The notes below the pieces were generated by a model, which was given only the letters and a program-made list of their open reading frames with translations, had not been told where the DNA came from and made no database searches. Both the position numbers and the translations under genes were made by a program. Below, in pieces: positions 33,931-41,527 of a stretch of 45,612 nucleotides of DNA. Origin of the DNA: Mesorhizobium sp. (GTDB lineage Bacteria; Pseudomonadota; Alphaproteobacteria; Rhizobiales; Rhizobiaceae); assembly GCF_004963255.1 (NCBI RefSeq), contig NZ_SUGA01000044.1:1-45612 (forward strand), given 5' to 3'. Numbering within the stretch: position 1 is the first letter of the stretch; each line of letters begins with the position of its first letter.

Positions 33931-35001
33931 GTGATCAGGATTTCCATCGATGCCATGGGCGGCGATCACGGACCGAGCGTGGTCATCCCGGCGCTGATGA
34001 CGGTCGTCATCCGCCGCCCTGACATCCGATTCGTCATCTATGGCCGCGAGGACGTGGTGCGTCCCGAGCTCGCCAAGTTCCCGAAGCTCGCCGAAGTAAG
34101 CGAGTTCGTCCATTGCGAGGTCGCCGTGCGCATGGACGACAAGCCGAGCCAGGCGCTCCGCCACGGACGCTGGAAGTCCTCGATGTGGAAGGCCGTCGAG
34201 GCGGTGAAGAGCGGCGCCGCGCAGGCCTGCATCTCGGCCGGCAACACCGGCGCGCTGATGGCGATGTCGAAATTCTGCCTGCGCACCATGGCCACCATCG
34301 ATCGCCCAGCGATCGCGGCGCTTTGGCCGACGACGCGCGGCGAAAGCGTCGTGCTCGATGTCGGCGCCACCATCGGCGCCGACGCGCATCAGCTGATCGA
34401 TTTCGCCATTCTGGGCACCGGCATGGCGCGCTCGGTGTTCGGCATCGAGCGCCCGAGCGTCGGCTTGCTCAATGTCGGTGTCGAGGAGATCAAGGGCCAG
34501 GAAGAGGTCAAGGAGGCCGGCCGCATGCTGCGCGAGGCCAACATGGCCTCGATGAATTATCGCGGCTTCGTCGAAGGCGACGACATCGGCAAGGGCACGG
34601 TCGACGTGGTGGTCACCGAGGGCTTTGCCGGCAATATCGCGCTCAAGACCGCCGAGGGCACGGCAAGGCAGATCGCCGGCTATCTTCGCGCCGCAATGAG
34701 CCGCACGCTCATGGCCAAGATCGGCTATGTCTTCGCCAAGGGCGCCTTCGACCGGCTGCGCGAGAAGATGGATGTCGGCCGCTCCAATGGCGGCGTCTTT
34801 CTGGGCTTGAACGGTATCGTGGTGAAGAGCCATGGCGGCGCCGATTCGGATGGCTTCGCTGCGGCGATCGAGCTCGGCTACGACATGGTGCGCAACAATC
34901 TGCTTGACCGGATCGAGGCCGACCTCGATCTGTTCCATGCGCGCAATCCCAATGCCCAGGCAAACAGGAAATCCGGCGTCTCCGCCGACGCCGAGGAATA
35001 G
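33931..35001 (+). CDS. plsX: Phosphate acyltransferase PlsX
   Basis: PlsX converts acyl-ACP to acyl-phosphate for PlsY in phospholipid synthesis. The 356-residue protein starts at a GTG, reading (M)IRISIDAMGGDHGPSVVIPA, the exact usual N-terminus. Other motifs are SAGNTGALMAMSKF, RPAIAALWPT and VVVTEGFAGNIALKTAEGTA. The 130-base upstream gap probably contains the promoter, but no convincing hexamers were seen. fabH follows nine bases after its stop. Confidence 0.97.
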   Translation: MIRISIDAMGGDHGPSVVIPALMTVVIRRPDIRFVIYGREDVVRPELAKFPKLAEVSEFVHCEVAVRMDDKPSQALRHGRWKSSMWKAVEAVKSGAAQACISAGNTGALMAMSKFCLRTMATIDRPAIAALWPTTRGESVVLDVGATIGADAHQLIDFAILGTGMARSVFGIERPSVGLLNVGVEEIKGQEEVKEAGRMLREANMASMNYRGFVEGDDIGKGTVDVVVTEGFAGNIALKTAEGTARQIAGYLRAAMSRTLMAKIGYVFAKGAFDRLREKMDVGRSNGGVFLGLNGIVVKSHGGADSDGFAAAIELGYDMVRNNLLDRIEADLDLFHARNPNAQANRKSGVSADAEE

Positions 35002-35010
35002 GAACGGACC

Positions 35011-35982
35011 TTGATCAGATCAGTCGTGCGCGGCAATGGTGCCGCGCTGCCCCGCCGCATTATGAAGAATGCCGACTTCGAAGGCATGGTCGAGACCTCC
35101 GACGAGTGGATCGTCCAGCGCACCGGCATCCGCCAGCGCCATGTCGCGGCCGATGACGAGACGACGGCCTCTCTGGGCGAGGCGGCGGCGCGCGCCGCGC
35201 TCGACAGCGCGGGCATGACGCCAGCCGATATCGACCTCATCATCCTGGCGACTTCGACGCCCAACAACACGTTCCCGGCGACCGCCGTCGAGATCCAGAA
35301 CAGGCTCGGCATGCATCACGGCTTCGCCTTCGACATGCAGGCCGTCTGCTCGGGCTTCGTCTATGCCGTCGCCACCGCCGACCTTTACATCCGTGGCGGC
35401 TTGGCCAGGCGCGTCCTGGTGATCGGCTCGGAGACATTCTCGCGCATCCTCGACTGGAACGATCGCTCGACCTGCGTGCTGTTCGGCGACGGCGCCGGGG
35501 CGCTCGTTCTCGAAGCCCAAGAGGGCGCCGGCGCGATCACCGACCGCGGCGTGCTGGCGGCGAGCCTGCGCTCCGATGGCGCGCATAAGGACAAGCTCTT
35601 CGTTGATGGCGGTCCTTCGACGACGGGAACCGTCGGCCATCTCAGGATGGAAGGCCGTGAGGTGTTCAAGCACGCCGTCGGCATGATCACCGATGTCATC
35701 GAGGCGACCTTTGGCGAGGCCGGCATAACGGCGCAGGACCTCGACTGGTTCGTGCCGCATCAGGCCAATAAACGGATTATTGACGCTTCCGCCAGGAAGC
35801 TCGGGATAGCCGAAGAGAAAGTTGTGGTCACCGTCGATTTACACGGTAACACCTCGGCTGCCTCGGTGCCGCTGGCTCTCTCGGTGGCCGTCGCCGACGG
35901 CCGCATCAAGAAGGGCGATCTGGTGCTTCTCGAGGCGATGGGTGGGGGCTTCACCTGGGGCGCGGTGTTGCTCCGCTGGTAA
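35011..35982 (+). CDS. fabH: 3-oxoacyl-ACP synthase III
   Basis: FabH starts fatty-acid synthesis by joining acetyl-CoA to malonyl-ACP. The 323-residue protein starts at a TTG (reading MIRSVVRGNGAALP). The catalytic triad is visible: Cys113 in AVCSGF, His250 in PHQANKRII and Asn280 in HGNTSAAS. The TTG start with little ribosome-binding sequence, nine bases after plsX, suggests translational coupling to plsX. Confidence 0.97.
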   Translation: MIRSVVRGNGAALPRRIMKNADFEGMVETSDEWIVQRTGIRQRHVAADDETTASLGEAAARAALDSAGMTPADIDLIILATSTPNNTFPATAVEIQNRLGMHHGFAFDMQAVCSGFVYAVATADLYIRGGLARRVLVIGSETFSRILDWNDRSTCVLFGDGAGALVLEAQEGAGAITDRGVLAASLRSDGAHKDKLFVDGGPSTTGTVGHLRMEGREVFKHAVGMITDVIEATFGEAGITAQDLDWFVPHQANKRIIDASARKLGIAEEKVVVTVDLHGNTSAASVPLALSVAVADGRIKKGDLVLLEAMGGGFTWGAVLLRW

Positions 35983-36087
35983 GTGCCGAACGCGCCGGTT
36001 CGGTCCTTGACCTTGCCGGATCAATTACTTAGGCTCTGCCTTTGGCTGTATCGATTTACATTTTCTGCGAGCAGATGGGACGGTCGC

Positions 36088-36411
36088 ATGGGGGGAAAGA
36101 CACTGACGCGTGCCGACCTTGCTGAAGCCGTTTATCGGAAGGTTGGCCTGTCGCGGACTGAATCGGCGGAACTCGTCGAAGCCGTGCTGGACGAAATCTG
36201 CGAAGCCATCGTTCGGGGCGAGACGGTCAAGCTTTCGTCTTTTGCCACCTTCCACGTCCGCTCCAAGAACGAGCGCATCGGCCGCAATCCCAAGACCGGC
36301 GAGGAAGTGCCGATCCTGCCGCGCCGGGTGATGACGTTCAAATCGTCGAACGTGCTCAAGAACCGGATTCTGCGTTCGCATCAGAACAGCAAGGGCAAAG
36401 GCGGCAAGTAG
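36088..36411 (+). CDS. ihfA: Integration host factor, alpha subunit
   Basis: IhfA is one half of the DNA-bending heterodimer IHF. From ATG 36088 (MGGKTLTRADLAEAVYRKVG) the protein has 107 residues. The DNA-binding arm carries RIGRNPKTGEEVPILPRRVMTFKSS, with the intercalating Pro. The tail HQNSKGKGGK is basic. The frame extends upstream to the fabH stop, but that part is not IHF-like. fabH-ihfA-merR is a conserved rhizobial order. Confidence 0.95.
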   Translation: MGGKTLTRADLAEAVYRKVGLSRTESAELVEAVLDEICEAIVRGETVKLSSFATFHVRSKNERIGRNPKTGEEVPILPRRVMTFKSSNVLKNRILRSHQNSKGKGGK

Positions 36412-36543
36412 TTTGCTGGCGAATGCGGTTGAAAACCGCCGGCCGTTTTGACGCTGGGCTTGAATATCGCTTCATAAATCGCTGAAATAAGGGGCGATTC
36501 GGCATAACGCGCCGGATCGCGGTCCAGTGTGGAGGATTGGCCC

Positions 36544-37083
36544 ATGGACAAGAGCCCCGATGCTTTCCGCACCATCAGCGAAGTCGCGGAAGATCTCGAC
36601 CTGCCGCAGCACGTGCTGCGTTTCTGGGAGACGCGCTTCACCCAGATCAAGCCCATGAAACGCGGCGGCGGCCGTCGCTACTACCGGCCGCAGGACGTCG
36701 AGCTGATCAAGGGCATCCGGCACATGCTCTACGATCAGGGCTATACGATCAAAGGCGTGCAGAAGTTGTTGCGCGAGAACGGCAACCATTTCCTGGTCGC
36801 CATCGGCAATGGCGACATGGCCGCCGTGGAGGCGATCGCCCAGCGCCGCCAGGCCGAGCAGGTACCGCTGACGGCGGCCGCGCAGCCGCGCGGCGACGAG
36901 GATGCGCTCTTAGGCCAGCCGAAGGTGAAGCCCAGTCGCCGTTTCTTTGGCCTCGGCAAAAGCGAAGACGAAGGTCCGGTGCAACCGGACGCTTCAAAAT
37001 TGTCGCGTGACAATCGGGCCTTGCTGCAGGAGGCGCTGTTCGATTTGCTGGAATGCAAGCGCCTGCTCGACCAGGTTCGTTGA
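36544..37083 (+). CDS. MerR-family transcriptional regulator
   Basis: The protein has 179 residues; GGAGG (36531-36535) sets the start at 36544. The winged helix is RTISEVAEDLDLPQHVLRFWETRF, with the second helix pair in GGGRRYYRPQDVELIKGIRHMLYDQGYTI. There are no cysteines for metal binding, and the C-terminal half is disordered and then helical (LQEALFDLLECKRLLDQVR). It is the conserved MerR relative found next to ihfA in alphaproteobacteria; its targets are unknown. Confidence 0.92.
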   Translation: MDKSPDAFRTISEVAEDLDLPQHVLRFWETRFTQIKPMKRGGGRRYYRPQDVELIKGIRHMLYDQGYTIKGVQKLLRENGNHFLVAIGNGDMAAVEAIAQRRQAEQVPLTAAAQPRGDEDALLGQPKVKPSRRFFGLGKSEDEGPVQPDASKLSRDNRALLQEALFDLLECKRLLDQVR

Positions 37084-37123
37084 AGAGGCATCATTCAACG
37101 TGATGCCGCGCGGTCGGGCCGCC

Positions 37124-37148
37124 GGAACTGGCCCGTAGTCCGTGCGTT
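37124..37148 (+). promoter_or_regulatory. Candidate EcfG (general stress) promoter
   Basis: GGAAC (37124-37128), a 16-nt spacer and CGTT (37145-37148) match the EcfG promoter consensus exactly. The site is 30 bases before the start of the small membrane protein at 37178, a position consistent with direct transcription of that gene. Confidence 0.65.
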
Positions 37149-37177
37149 AGGCCTTCTCGAAGAGAAGGATAACAAGC

Positions 37178-37480
37178 ATGGCATCGTTTTCGACCCTCTC
37201 CGACCTCGACATCGACAAGCAGGTCGCGGCGCTTTCGCGGCAATTGAACGACCTCAAGAAGGTCTTGGCCAGGCGCGGTGACGCCTATTACGAGGATGGC
37301 CGCGAGGCGGCGTCCGACTATTACTCGCAAATTGCCGATCGCCTTCACGAGGCGCTGCCGGCAATAAGGCGCAGGGGCAGGGTGATCGAGCGGACGGCGC
37401 GCGACCATCCGGCGACGACCGCCGCGGTCGGACTCGTCGTGGTCGGACTGCTTGCCGGCCTTCTCATCAGCCGACGCTGA
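37178..37480 (+). CDS. Small C-terminally anchored membrane protein (ElaB/YqjD/DUF883-like)
   Basis: The 100-residue protein has a helical, charged N-terminal part with heptad-like leucines (LSDLDIDKQVAALSRQLNDL) and a single C-terminal membrane anchor (ATTAAVGLVVVGLLAGLLI) ending SRR. This layout is that of the ElaB/YqjD/DUF883 group, whose E. coli members bind ribosomes at the membrane in stationary phase. AGAAGGA supports the start. The GGAAC-N16-CGTT promoter upstream agrees with a stress role. Confidence 0.75.
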   Translation: MASFSTLSDLDIDKQVAALSRQLNDLKKVLARRGDAYYEDGREAASDYYSQIADRLHEALPAIRRRGRVIERTARDHPATTAAVGLVVVGLLAGLLISRR

Positions 37481-37559
37481 TCGATCGACGGGATTTGAAA
37501 CAGGAAATAGCGACCATCATCGACGGCCGCCATTTCCGTGCCAGTCGCCTTTCAGGCGA

Positions 37560-37820
37560 TCAGTTCGCGAGCTTGAGCCGGGTCTTCGGGTCGACCTTCA
37601 TGACCTGGCTGCACTTGCCGTAGACGGTGCCGTTCTTGTCGGTGGCGTCGGTATAGGTGCCCTTGCAGTCGAGCTGCAGCACCAGACACGAGCCAGAGCC
37701 CTTGCAGACGGCGCCGCCGTCGCCGGTCGGATGCGTGCCGGCAAAAGCCGGAGCCGAGACCGAGCCGAAAGCCGAGAGGGTGAAGGCCGCGGCGAGGGTG
37801 ATATGCTTGAAGTTGGTCAT
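37560..37820 (-). CDS. Small exported cysteine-containing protein, unknown function
   Basis: From MTNFKHITLAAAFTLSAFG the protein has 86 residues with a clear signal peptide (cleavage likely after APAFA). The mature part of about 60 residues has four cysteines (AVCKGSGSC, QLDCKG and GKCSQV), possibly two disulfides. No family was recognised. The longer open frame to 37922 would bury the signal sequence, so the shorter form is preferred. It is convergent with the DUF883-like gene. Confidence 0.7.
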   Translation of the reverse strand: MTNFKHITLAAAFTLSAFGSVSAPAFAGTHPTGDGGAVCKGSGSCLVLQLDCKGTYTDATDKNGTVYGKCSQVMKVDPKTRLKLAN

Positions 37821-37953
37821 TTGACCATTTCCTTCCATTGGTTGTTGGGATCGCCGTCCTGGCGTCCCGTTGGGTTGAGGAGCGCCTTCGCGGCGCCCAT
37901 GACCGGTGAGTGCCGCTCCCAAGGGAATGGTTCATATGCCGCGCGTTTAATTT

Positions 37954-38968
37954 TCATTTGGCCGTCGATACCGGCTCGGGACAGCCCTCGGATTCCATCT
38001 TGCGGCGCGCGGCGCATCGGGCGCGTAGCGCCTCGGCGTAGAGGTGTCCGATCCCGTGTCGTGGTTGCCTGAGATAGGCCGAGTGCTCCAAACGCCAGTA
38101 GCGCTCCATCCGCCTGGCGATCTCGGGATTCGTCCAGGTGCCGTAGCCGGCGGCGGTATAGATGCATATCTCACCGGCATGGAGACCTTTGTCGGTGACC
38201 AGAAAATCCACTCTGACATGGTCGAGATCGCCGGCGATTCTTGGCGCCAGCGCTATGGCCTGTCGAACGAAGTCGAGCAGCCTGGGGGTTAGCGGCAGCG
38301 CCTGATCCTCGCGCGGATAGTCCGGGTCGCGGCCGGGGAGCGGCTTGCCCTCGTCATCGAACAGATGCGAGCGCTCGGCGAGCTTGTCCTCGGCCCAGAT
38401 ATGGCTGATGATGCGGCTGCAGACATGAACCTTGATGTCGGTGGCGATCGATCCGCCTGCGAGATCAAGCCTCTCTTCGATGAAGAGCGCGCGATCGATC
38501 GGCCAGTAGGCCCATTCGCCATTGCGCCGCCCGTAAGGTCCCGAGCCATCGCCTGGCCTTGCGGACGATTGCCGCCCTCCCGGGGCGGCCTTCCGAGACG
38601 AAGATGTTCATCGCGCAGCCATGGTTCGGCTTCACGACAACTTTGTCGGACAAAAGATCCGCCGGGAGGTCTTCAGGGCGCCGCCCGCACCATAGTGTTT
38701 CGGGTATCGGTAACTCAGGGCAGGCAGCGCGGATATAGGCTTTTGCCGCCAGCTTGTCGGTCAGCGTCACGAAGAGCGGATTGCGGTCGACGATCTTCCG
38801 CCACAGCATCAGTTCGTTGTAGCGCGACGGAGCGGCGGGATTCGGCAGATAGCCGAGCCTCATGGCGAAGCGGGCAACGAGAGCCGGGTGGCGAAGCGTC
38901 AACACGATGCGCGCGGCCACCAGCACCAGGCGGTGTCTGACCGGCAGGTCGGCACGGGTTCCCATCAT
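37954..38968 (-). pseudogene. TupA-like ATP-grasp protein gene, split by a one-base frameshift
   Basis: Reading from 38968 gives MMGTRADLPVRHRLVLV, then YNELMLWRKIVDRNPLFVTL and VVVKPNHGCAMNIFVSEG (ATP-grasp lysine and glycine loop), and continues to the GGG at 38540-38542. The same family then continues in the neighbouring frame: PYGRRNGEWAYWPIDRALFI, IATDIKVHVCSRIISHIWAE, DHVRVDFLVTDKGLHAGEIC and the C-terminus at 37954. Removing one G restores a single protein of about 338 residues. The family (ATPgrasp_TupA) belongs to surface-glycan and teichuronopeptide-type ligases. A real frameshift and a sequencing error are both possible. Confidence 0.8.
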
Positions 38969-39078
38969 GCAAAGTCCGGAGCGCGATTCGGCATCACCGG
39001 ATGCTTAGTCAGAGAACGCCGATGGGAAAGCTGGTTCGCTCAAACGGCGAAGGCCTACCCATCGGCAAAAGCGAAAGG

Positions 39079-39285
39079 TCAGTACTTCTTCGGAGCCATC
39101 TTCTTGTGGTGGTGACGATGATGGTGGTGATAGTGACGATGGTGGACGCGATGATGCCTGTGATGATGACGATGATGATGATGCGTCTTCATTGGAGCCG
39201 CATCAGCGCTGGTAGCGCCCAGGATCGGCATGGTGAACGCCAGGGCCAGAGCCAGCCCGAGCGCTGAGAGAAAGGACTTCTTCAT
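39079..39285 (-). CDS. Histidine-rich exported small protein
   Basis: The 68-residue protein has a signal peptide (MKKSFLSALGLALALAFTMP to ADAA) and a mature part that is almost entirely His/Arg: blocks of 2-4 His separated by Arg, Val or Tyr, with 19 His in about 29 residues, ending KKMAPKKY. Similar His-rich peptides occur in rhizobia. Binding of nickel, copper or zinc in the periplasm is plausible but not shown. The frame on the other strand is rich in Met/Val and is an artefact of the CAT/ATG repeats. Confidence 0.75.
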   Translation of the reverse strand: MKKSFLSALGLALALAFTMPILGATSADAAPMKTHHHHRHHHRHHRVHHRHYHHHHRHHHKKMAPKKY

Positions 39286-39499
39286 GACTCGTTTCCTTTA
39301 AAGCGGGCGTTCTGAGTCCGCCGGACCAAATCCGTGACTCCAGCCTCGCAACAACAAGGACTATCCTCCTGGTTTTTTTCGACAATTTTTCCCAAATGTA
39401 GATTTTTGTTTCCGGACTGTTTCTAAGAAGTCCGCTCGCGTCGCCTGCCCGCCTGACAGGCGAAGATCGCGGTAAATTTGGGATGCGGCCTGCGCGGCT

Positions 39500-40108
39500 T
39501 CACATGGGCGGCGCGATGCCGTGATTCCCGACTACGACCCGATTCGCGGTGAGCTTGCCGTCGCCGCCTCGCTCGGCGTTGACGAACACCGCGGCGCCCG
39601 GCGTCAGATCCGCCGGCGTGGCCGTGGCGAATGTCACGATCGGTGTGGTCTGCGGGATGGCGATCTGCTTTTTCTGGCCGTTGTCATAGGTGAGCGTGAC
39701 CGTGTGGCCTTCTATCGCGGTGACGTCGGCGACGGTGCCGTTGGTCATGCGGCTGTTGGGCTGCAGATCCCAGTCGCGGTCGCCTTCACCCGTGCCTTTC
39801 AGCGCCGCGGGAAAGATCACGACTTCCAGCGCCCCGCTGCCGCCATCGGCTTTCGAAATCGAGGCGATGCCTAGGAAATCGCCTTGCTTGATATCGGTGG
39901 CCGATGCCTTGGCCACGCCCGAAATCTTCCAGCCGTCGGCAAGCGTGATCGCATCGTTCTTGCCGTCGCGGTCCTTCACCGTCAGCGTCGACCCGGCAAC
40001 GCCGACGACAGTGCCTCGAACGCGAGTAGCGTCCGCCGCCCATGTTTCCGTCGCGCCGATGACGCCCGAGATTGCGCCGAGCACAATTGCGAATGATTTC
40101 AAATTCAT
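39500..40108 (-). CDS. Exported beta-rich protein, DUF5666-like
   Basis: From MNLKSFAIVLGAISGVIGAT the protein has 202 residues with a signal peptide ending near WAADA. The mature part repeats a beta motif, RVRGTVVGVAGSTLTVKDRDG and later GTVADVTAIEGHTVTLTYDNG, and ends with ADLTPGAAVFVNAERGGDGK. The duplicated G-T-V-x-x-V pattern is that of DUF5666/OB-fold periplasmic proteins. The function is unknown. The 294 bases between it and the XRE regulator start (40109-40402) hold no recognised gene. Confidence 0.65.
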   Translation of the reverse strand: MNLKSFAIVLGAISGVIGATETWAADATRVRGTVVGVAGSTLTVKDRDGKNDAITLADGWKISGVAKASATDIKQGDFLGIASISKADGGSGALEVVIFPAALKGTGEGDRDWDLQPNSRMTNGTVADVTAIEGHTVTLTYDNGQKKQIAIPQTTPIVTFATATPADLTPGAAVFVNAERGGDGKLTANRVVVGNHGIAPPM

Positions 40109-40402
40109 GGCATTCGATCCTTCCGTGTGAAACGCCCTTCGCCCGGATTTTGGCTGCCGGTGACGGCTAGCTAACGAATCGAGGCGTCGAAAATGCCGGC
40201 GAAACCGGTCGCGGAACTTCAAAAGAACTTGATTGGGCGCCACGCGATCTTACATGTGGGAGGCCTGCGATACCGGCCGGAATGCCGCTTCACGATGGCG
40301 TGACGGCCTAAGCTCTTGGCAAATCATTTGTTAACGAGCATTCTCCCGCCCGTCTCAGGCAACACCATTTCATCGGACCCTGTTTCATCCCAAGGAGTTG
40401 CC

Positions 40403-40669
40403 ATGCCCAACACCGCACGAAACGCTGTTTCCAACGACATCATTGCCGCGCCCGGCCTCAATCCTTTGAAAGCCGCTCGCGAAACGAGGGGATACACGAT
40501 CGAGGAACTCTCTTTGACCTGCGGTCTGGCCGTGGGCGAGATCGTCGACATCGAGGACGGCAAGGACGCCGATCCCGCCAAGCTCCGGCGCATCGCTTCC
40601 GCGCTGCAGATGCCGGAAGAGGAATTGATCAAAGTGCCGGCCGCCGAGAATCGGCCCACGCATCAGTAG
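40403..40669 (+). CDS. Small XRE-family helix-turn-helix regulator
   Basis: The 88-residue protein consists of a short leader, one Cro/CI-type HTH (LKAARETRGYTIEELSLTCGL, AVGEIVDIEDGKDADP, then KLRRIASALQMPEEELI) and a short tail. AAGGAG at 40392-40397 fixes the start. An upstream in-frame TTG extension lacks support. It is followed by a good terminator, so it is a single-gene unit. The targets are unknown. Confidence 0.85.
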   Translation: MPNTARNAVSNDIIAAPGLNPLKAARETRGYTIEELSLTCGLAVGEIVDIEDGKDADPAKLRRIASALQMPEEELIKVPAAENRPTHQ

Positions 40670-40691
40670 AGGCGCGAAAAGCGTCCATTCG

Positions 40692-40723
40692 AGCCCGCCG
40701 AGGTTTCGCCCGGCGGGCTTTTT
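40692..40723 (+). terminator. Rho-independent terminator after the XRE regulator
   Basis: AGCCCGCCG (40692-40700) pairs with CGGCGGGCT (40711-40719), and TTTTT follows. Confidence 0.93.
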
Positions 40724-40822
40724 AATGCCTGAAAGGCGGAAAGCGCTGGCTCTTGCCAACAATGGTTTGGCCGTGCGATTCGCCGACCGCTGCTATCCGA
40801 CAGACCTGACGAGGGGTCCACC

Positions 40823-41281
40823 ATGAGCTTGGAATCGGTTCGCGCTTTCTTTGCGCGGCATGCGCCCGACATCGAAGTCATCGTCACCGAGGCCAGTTCG
40901 GCCACCGTGGCGCTGGCGGCGGAAGCCCATGGCGTGATGCCCGCGCAGATCGCCAAGACGATCTGCCTGCGCGTCGGCGACGAGGCCATGCTGGTCGTCA
41001 CCAGCGGCGTCGCCAGGCTCGACAACCGCAAGTTCAAGGACAGGATGGGCGGCAAGCCGCGCATGCTTGGCGCAGAGGAGGTGCTTGCGGCCACCAGCCA
41101 TCCGCCGGGCGGCGTCTGTCCGTTTGGCCTGCCGGCGCCGCTTCCCGTTTATTGCGATCTGTCGCTCAAGGCCTTCGACGAGGTCGTCCCCGCTGCCGGC
41201 GCCACCAACGCCGCTGTGCGCATCACGCCGCAGCGCATGGCCGATCTGGTCGGCGCCATATGGGTCGACGTTTGCCAGTAA
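40823..41281 (+). CDS. YbaK/EbsC-family aminoacyl-tRNA deacylase-like protein
   Basis: The 152-residue protein begins MSLESVRAFFARHAPDIEVI. It has family motifs QIAKTICLRVGDEAMLVVTSG (with the catalytic-type Lys), LDNRKFKDRMGGKPRMLGAEEV and PPGGVCPFGLP, the GGxxPxG loop region. Such proteins hydrolyse misacylated tRNAs such as Cys- or Ala-tRNA(Pro). This member is a stand-alone domain. The gene is separated from the following operon by an AT-rich promoter region. Confidence 0.88.
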   Translation: MSLESVRAFFARHAPDIEVIVTEASSATVALAAEAHGVMPAQIAKTICLRVGDEAMLVVTSGVARLDNRKFKDRMGGKPRMLGAEEVLAATSHPPGGVCPFGLPAPLPVYCDLSLKAFDEVVPAAGATNAAVRITPQRMADLVGAIWVDVCQ

Positions 41282-41456
41282 CAATTGCCGTCTAGATATC
41301 TCCTTGCGGTCCGTCGAGCGGCCTTCGCCGGCATTCGGCCGCAGGCGCACGCTCGCATTGGGTTTGATGGCGGCGCTCATGGTCCATGCCTTTCGCAGCC
41401 GCGCCTCGACCAATCCGAAAAGCGTCGGCTAACGGCCAAAGATTTGGACATTAGTC

Positions 41457-41489
41457 TTGACAGAAATACATATGTTCAATACCCGTCAA
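41457..41489 (+). promoter_or_regulatory. Promoter/operator region of the SAF-oxidoreductase/E1-E2 operon
   Basis: TTGACA (41457-41462) is a perfect -35 hexamer; 17 nt later comes TACCCG, a poor -10. The -35 is part of TTGAC (41457-41461)/GTCAA (41485-41489), and the palindrome ACATATGT (41468-41475) lies between. The stretch is notably AT-rich. This suggests a repressor-controlled promoter; no regulator gene is present in the window. Confidence 0.45.
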
Positions 41490-41527
41490 GCAATCAAACA
41501 GCATGCGATATGGGAGGAATAAGCGGC

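Noticed and set aside
39001..39267. + strand Met/Val-rich frame that could be read as a membrane peptide
   Set aside because: It is the complement of the CAT-rich histidine codons of the exported His-rich protein, which has a good signal peptide and ribosome-binding region on the - strand.
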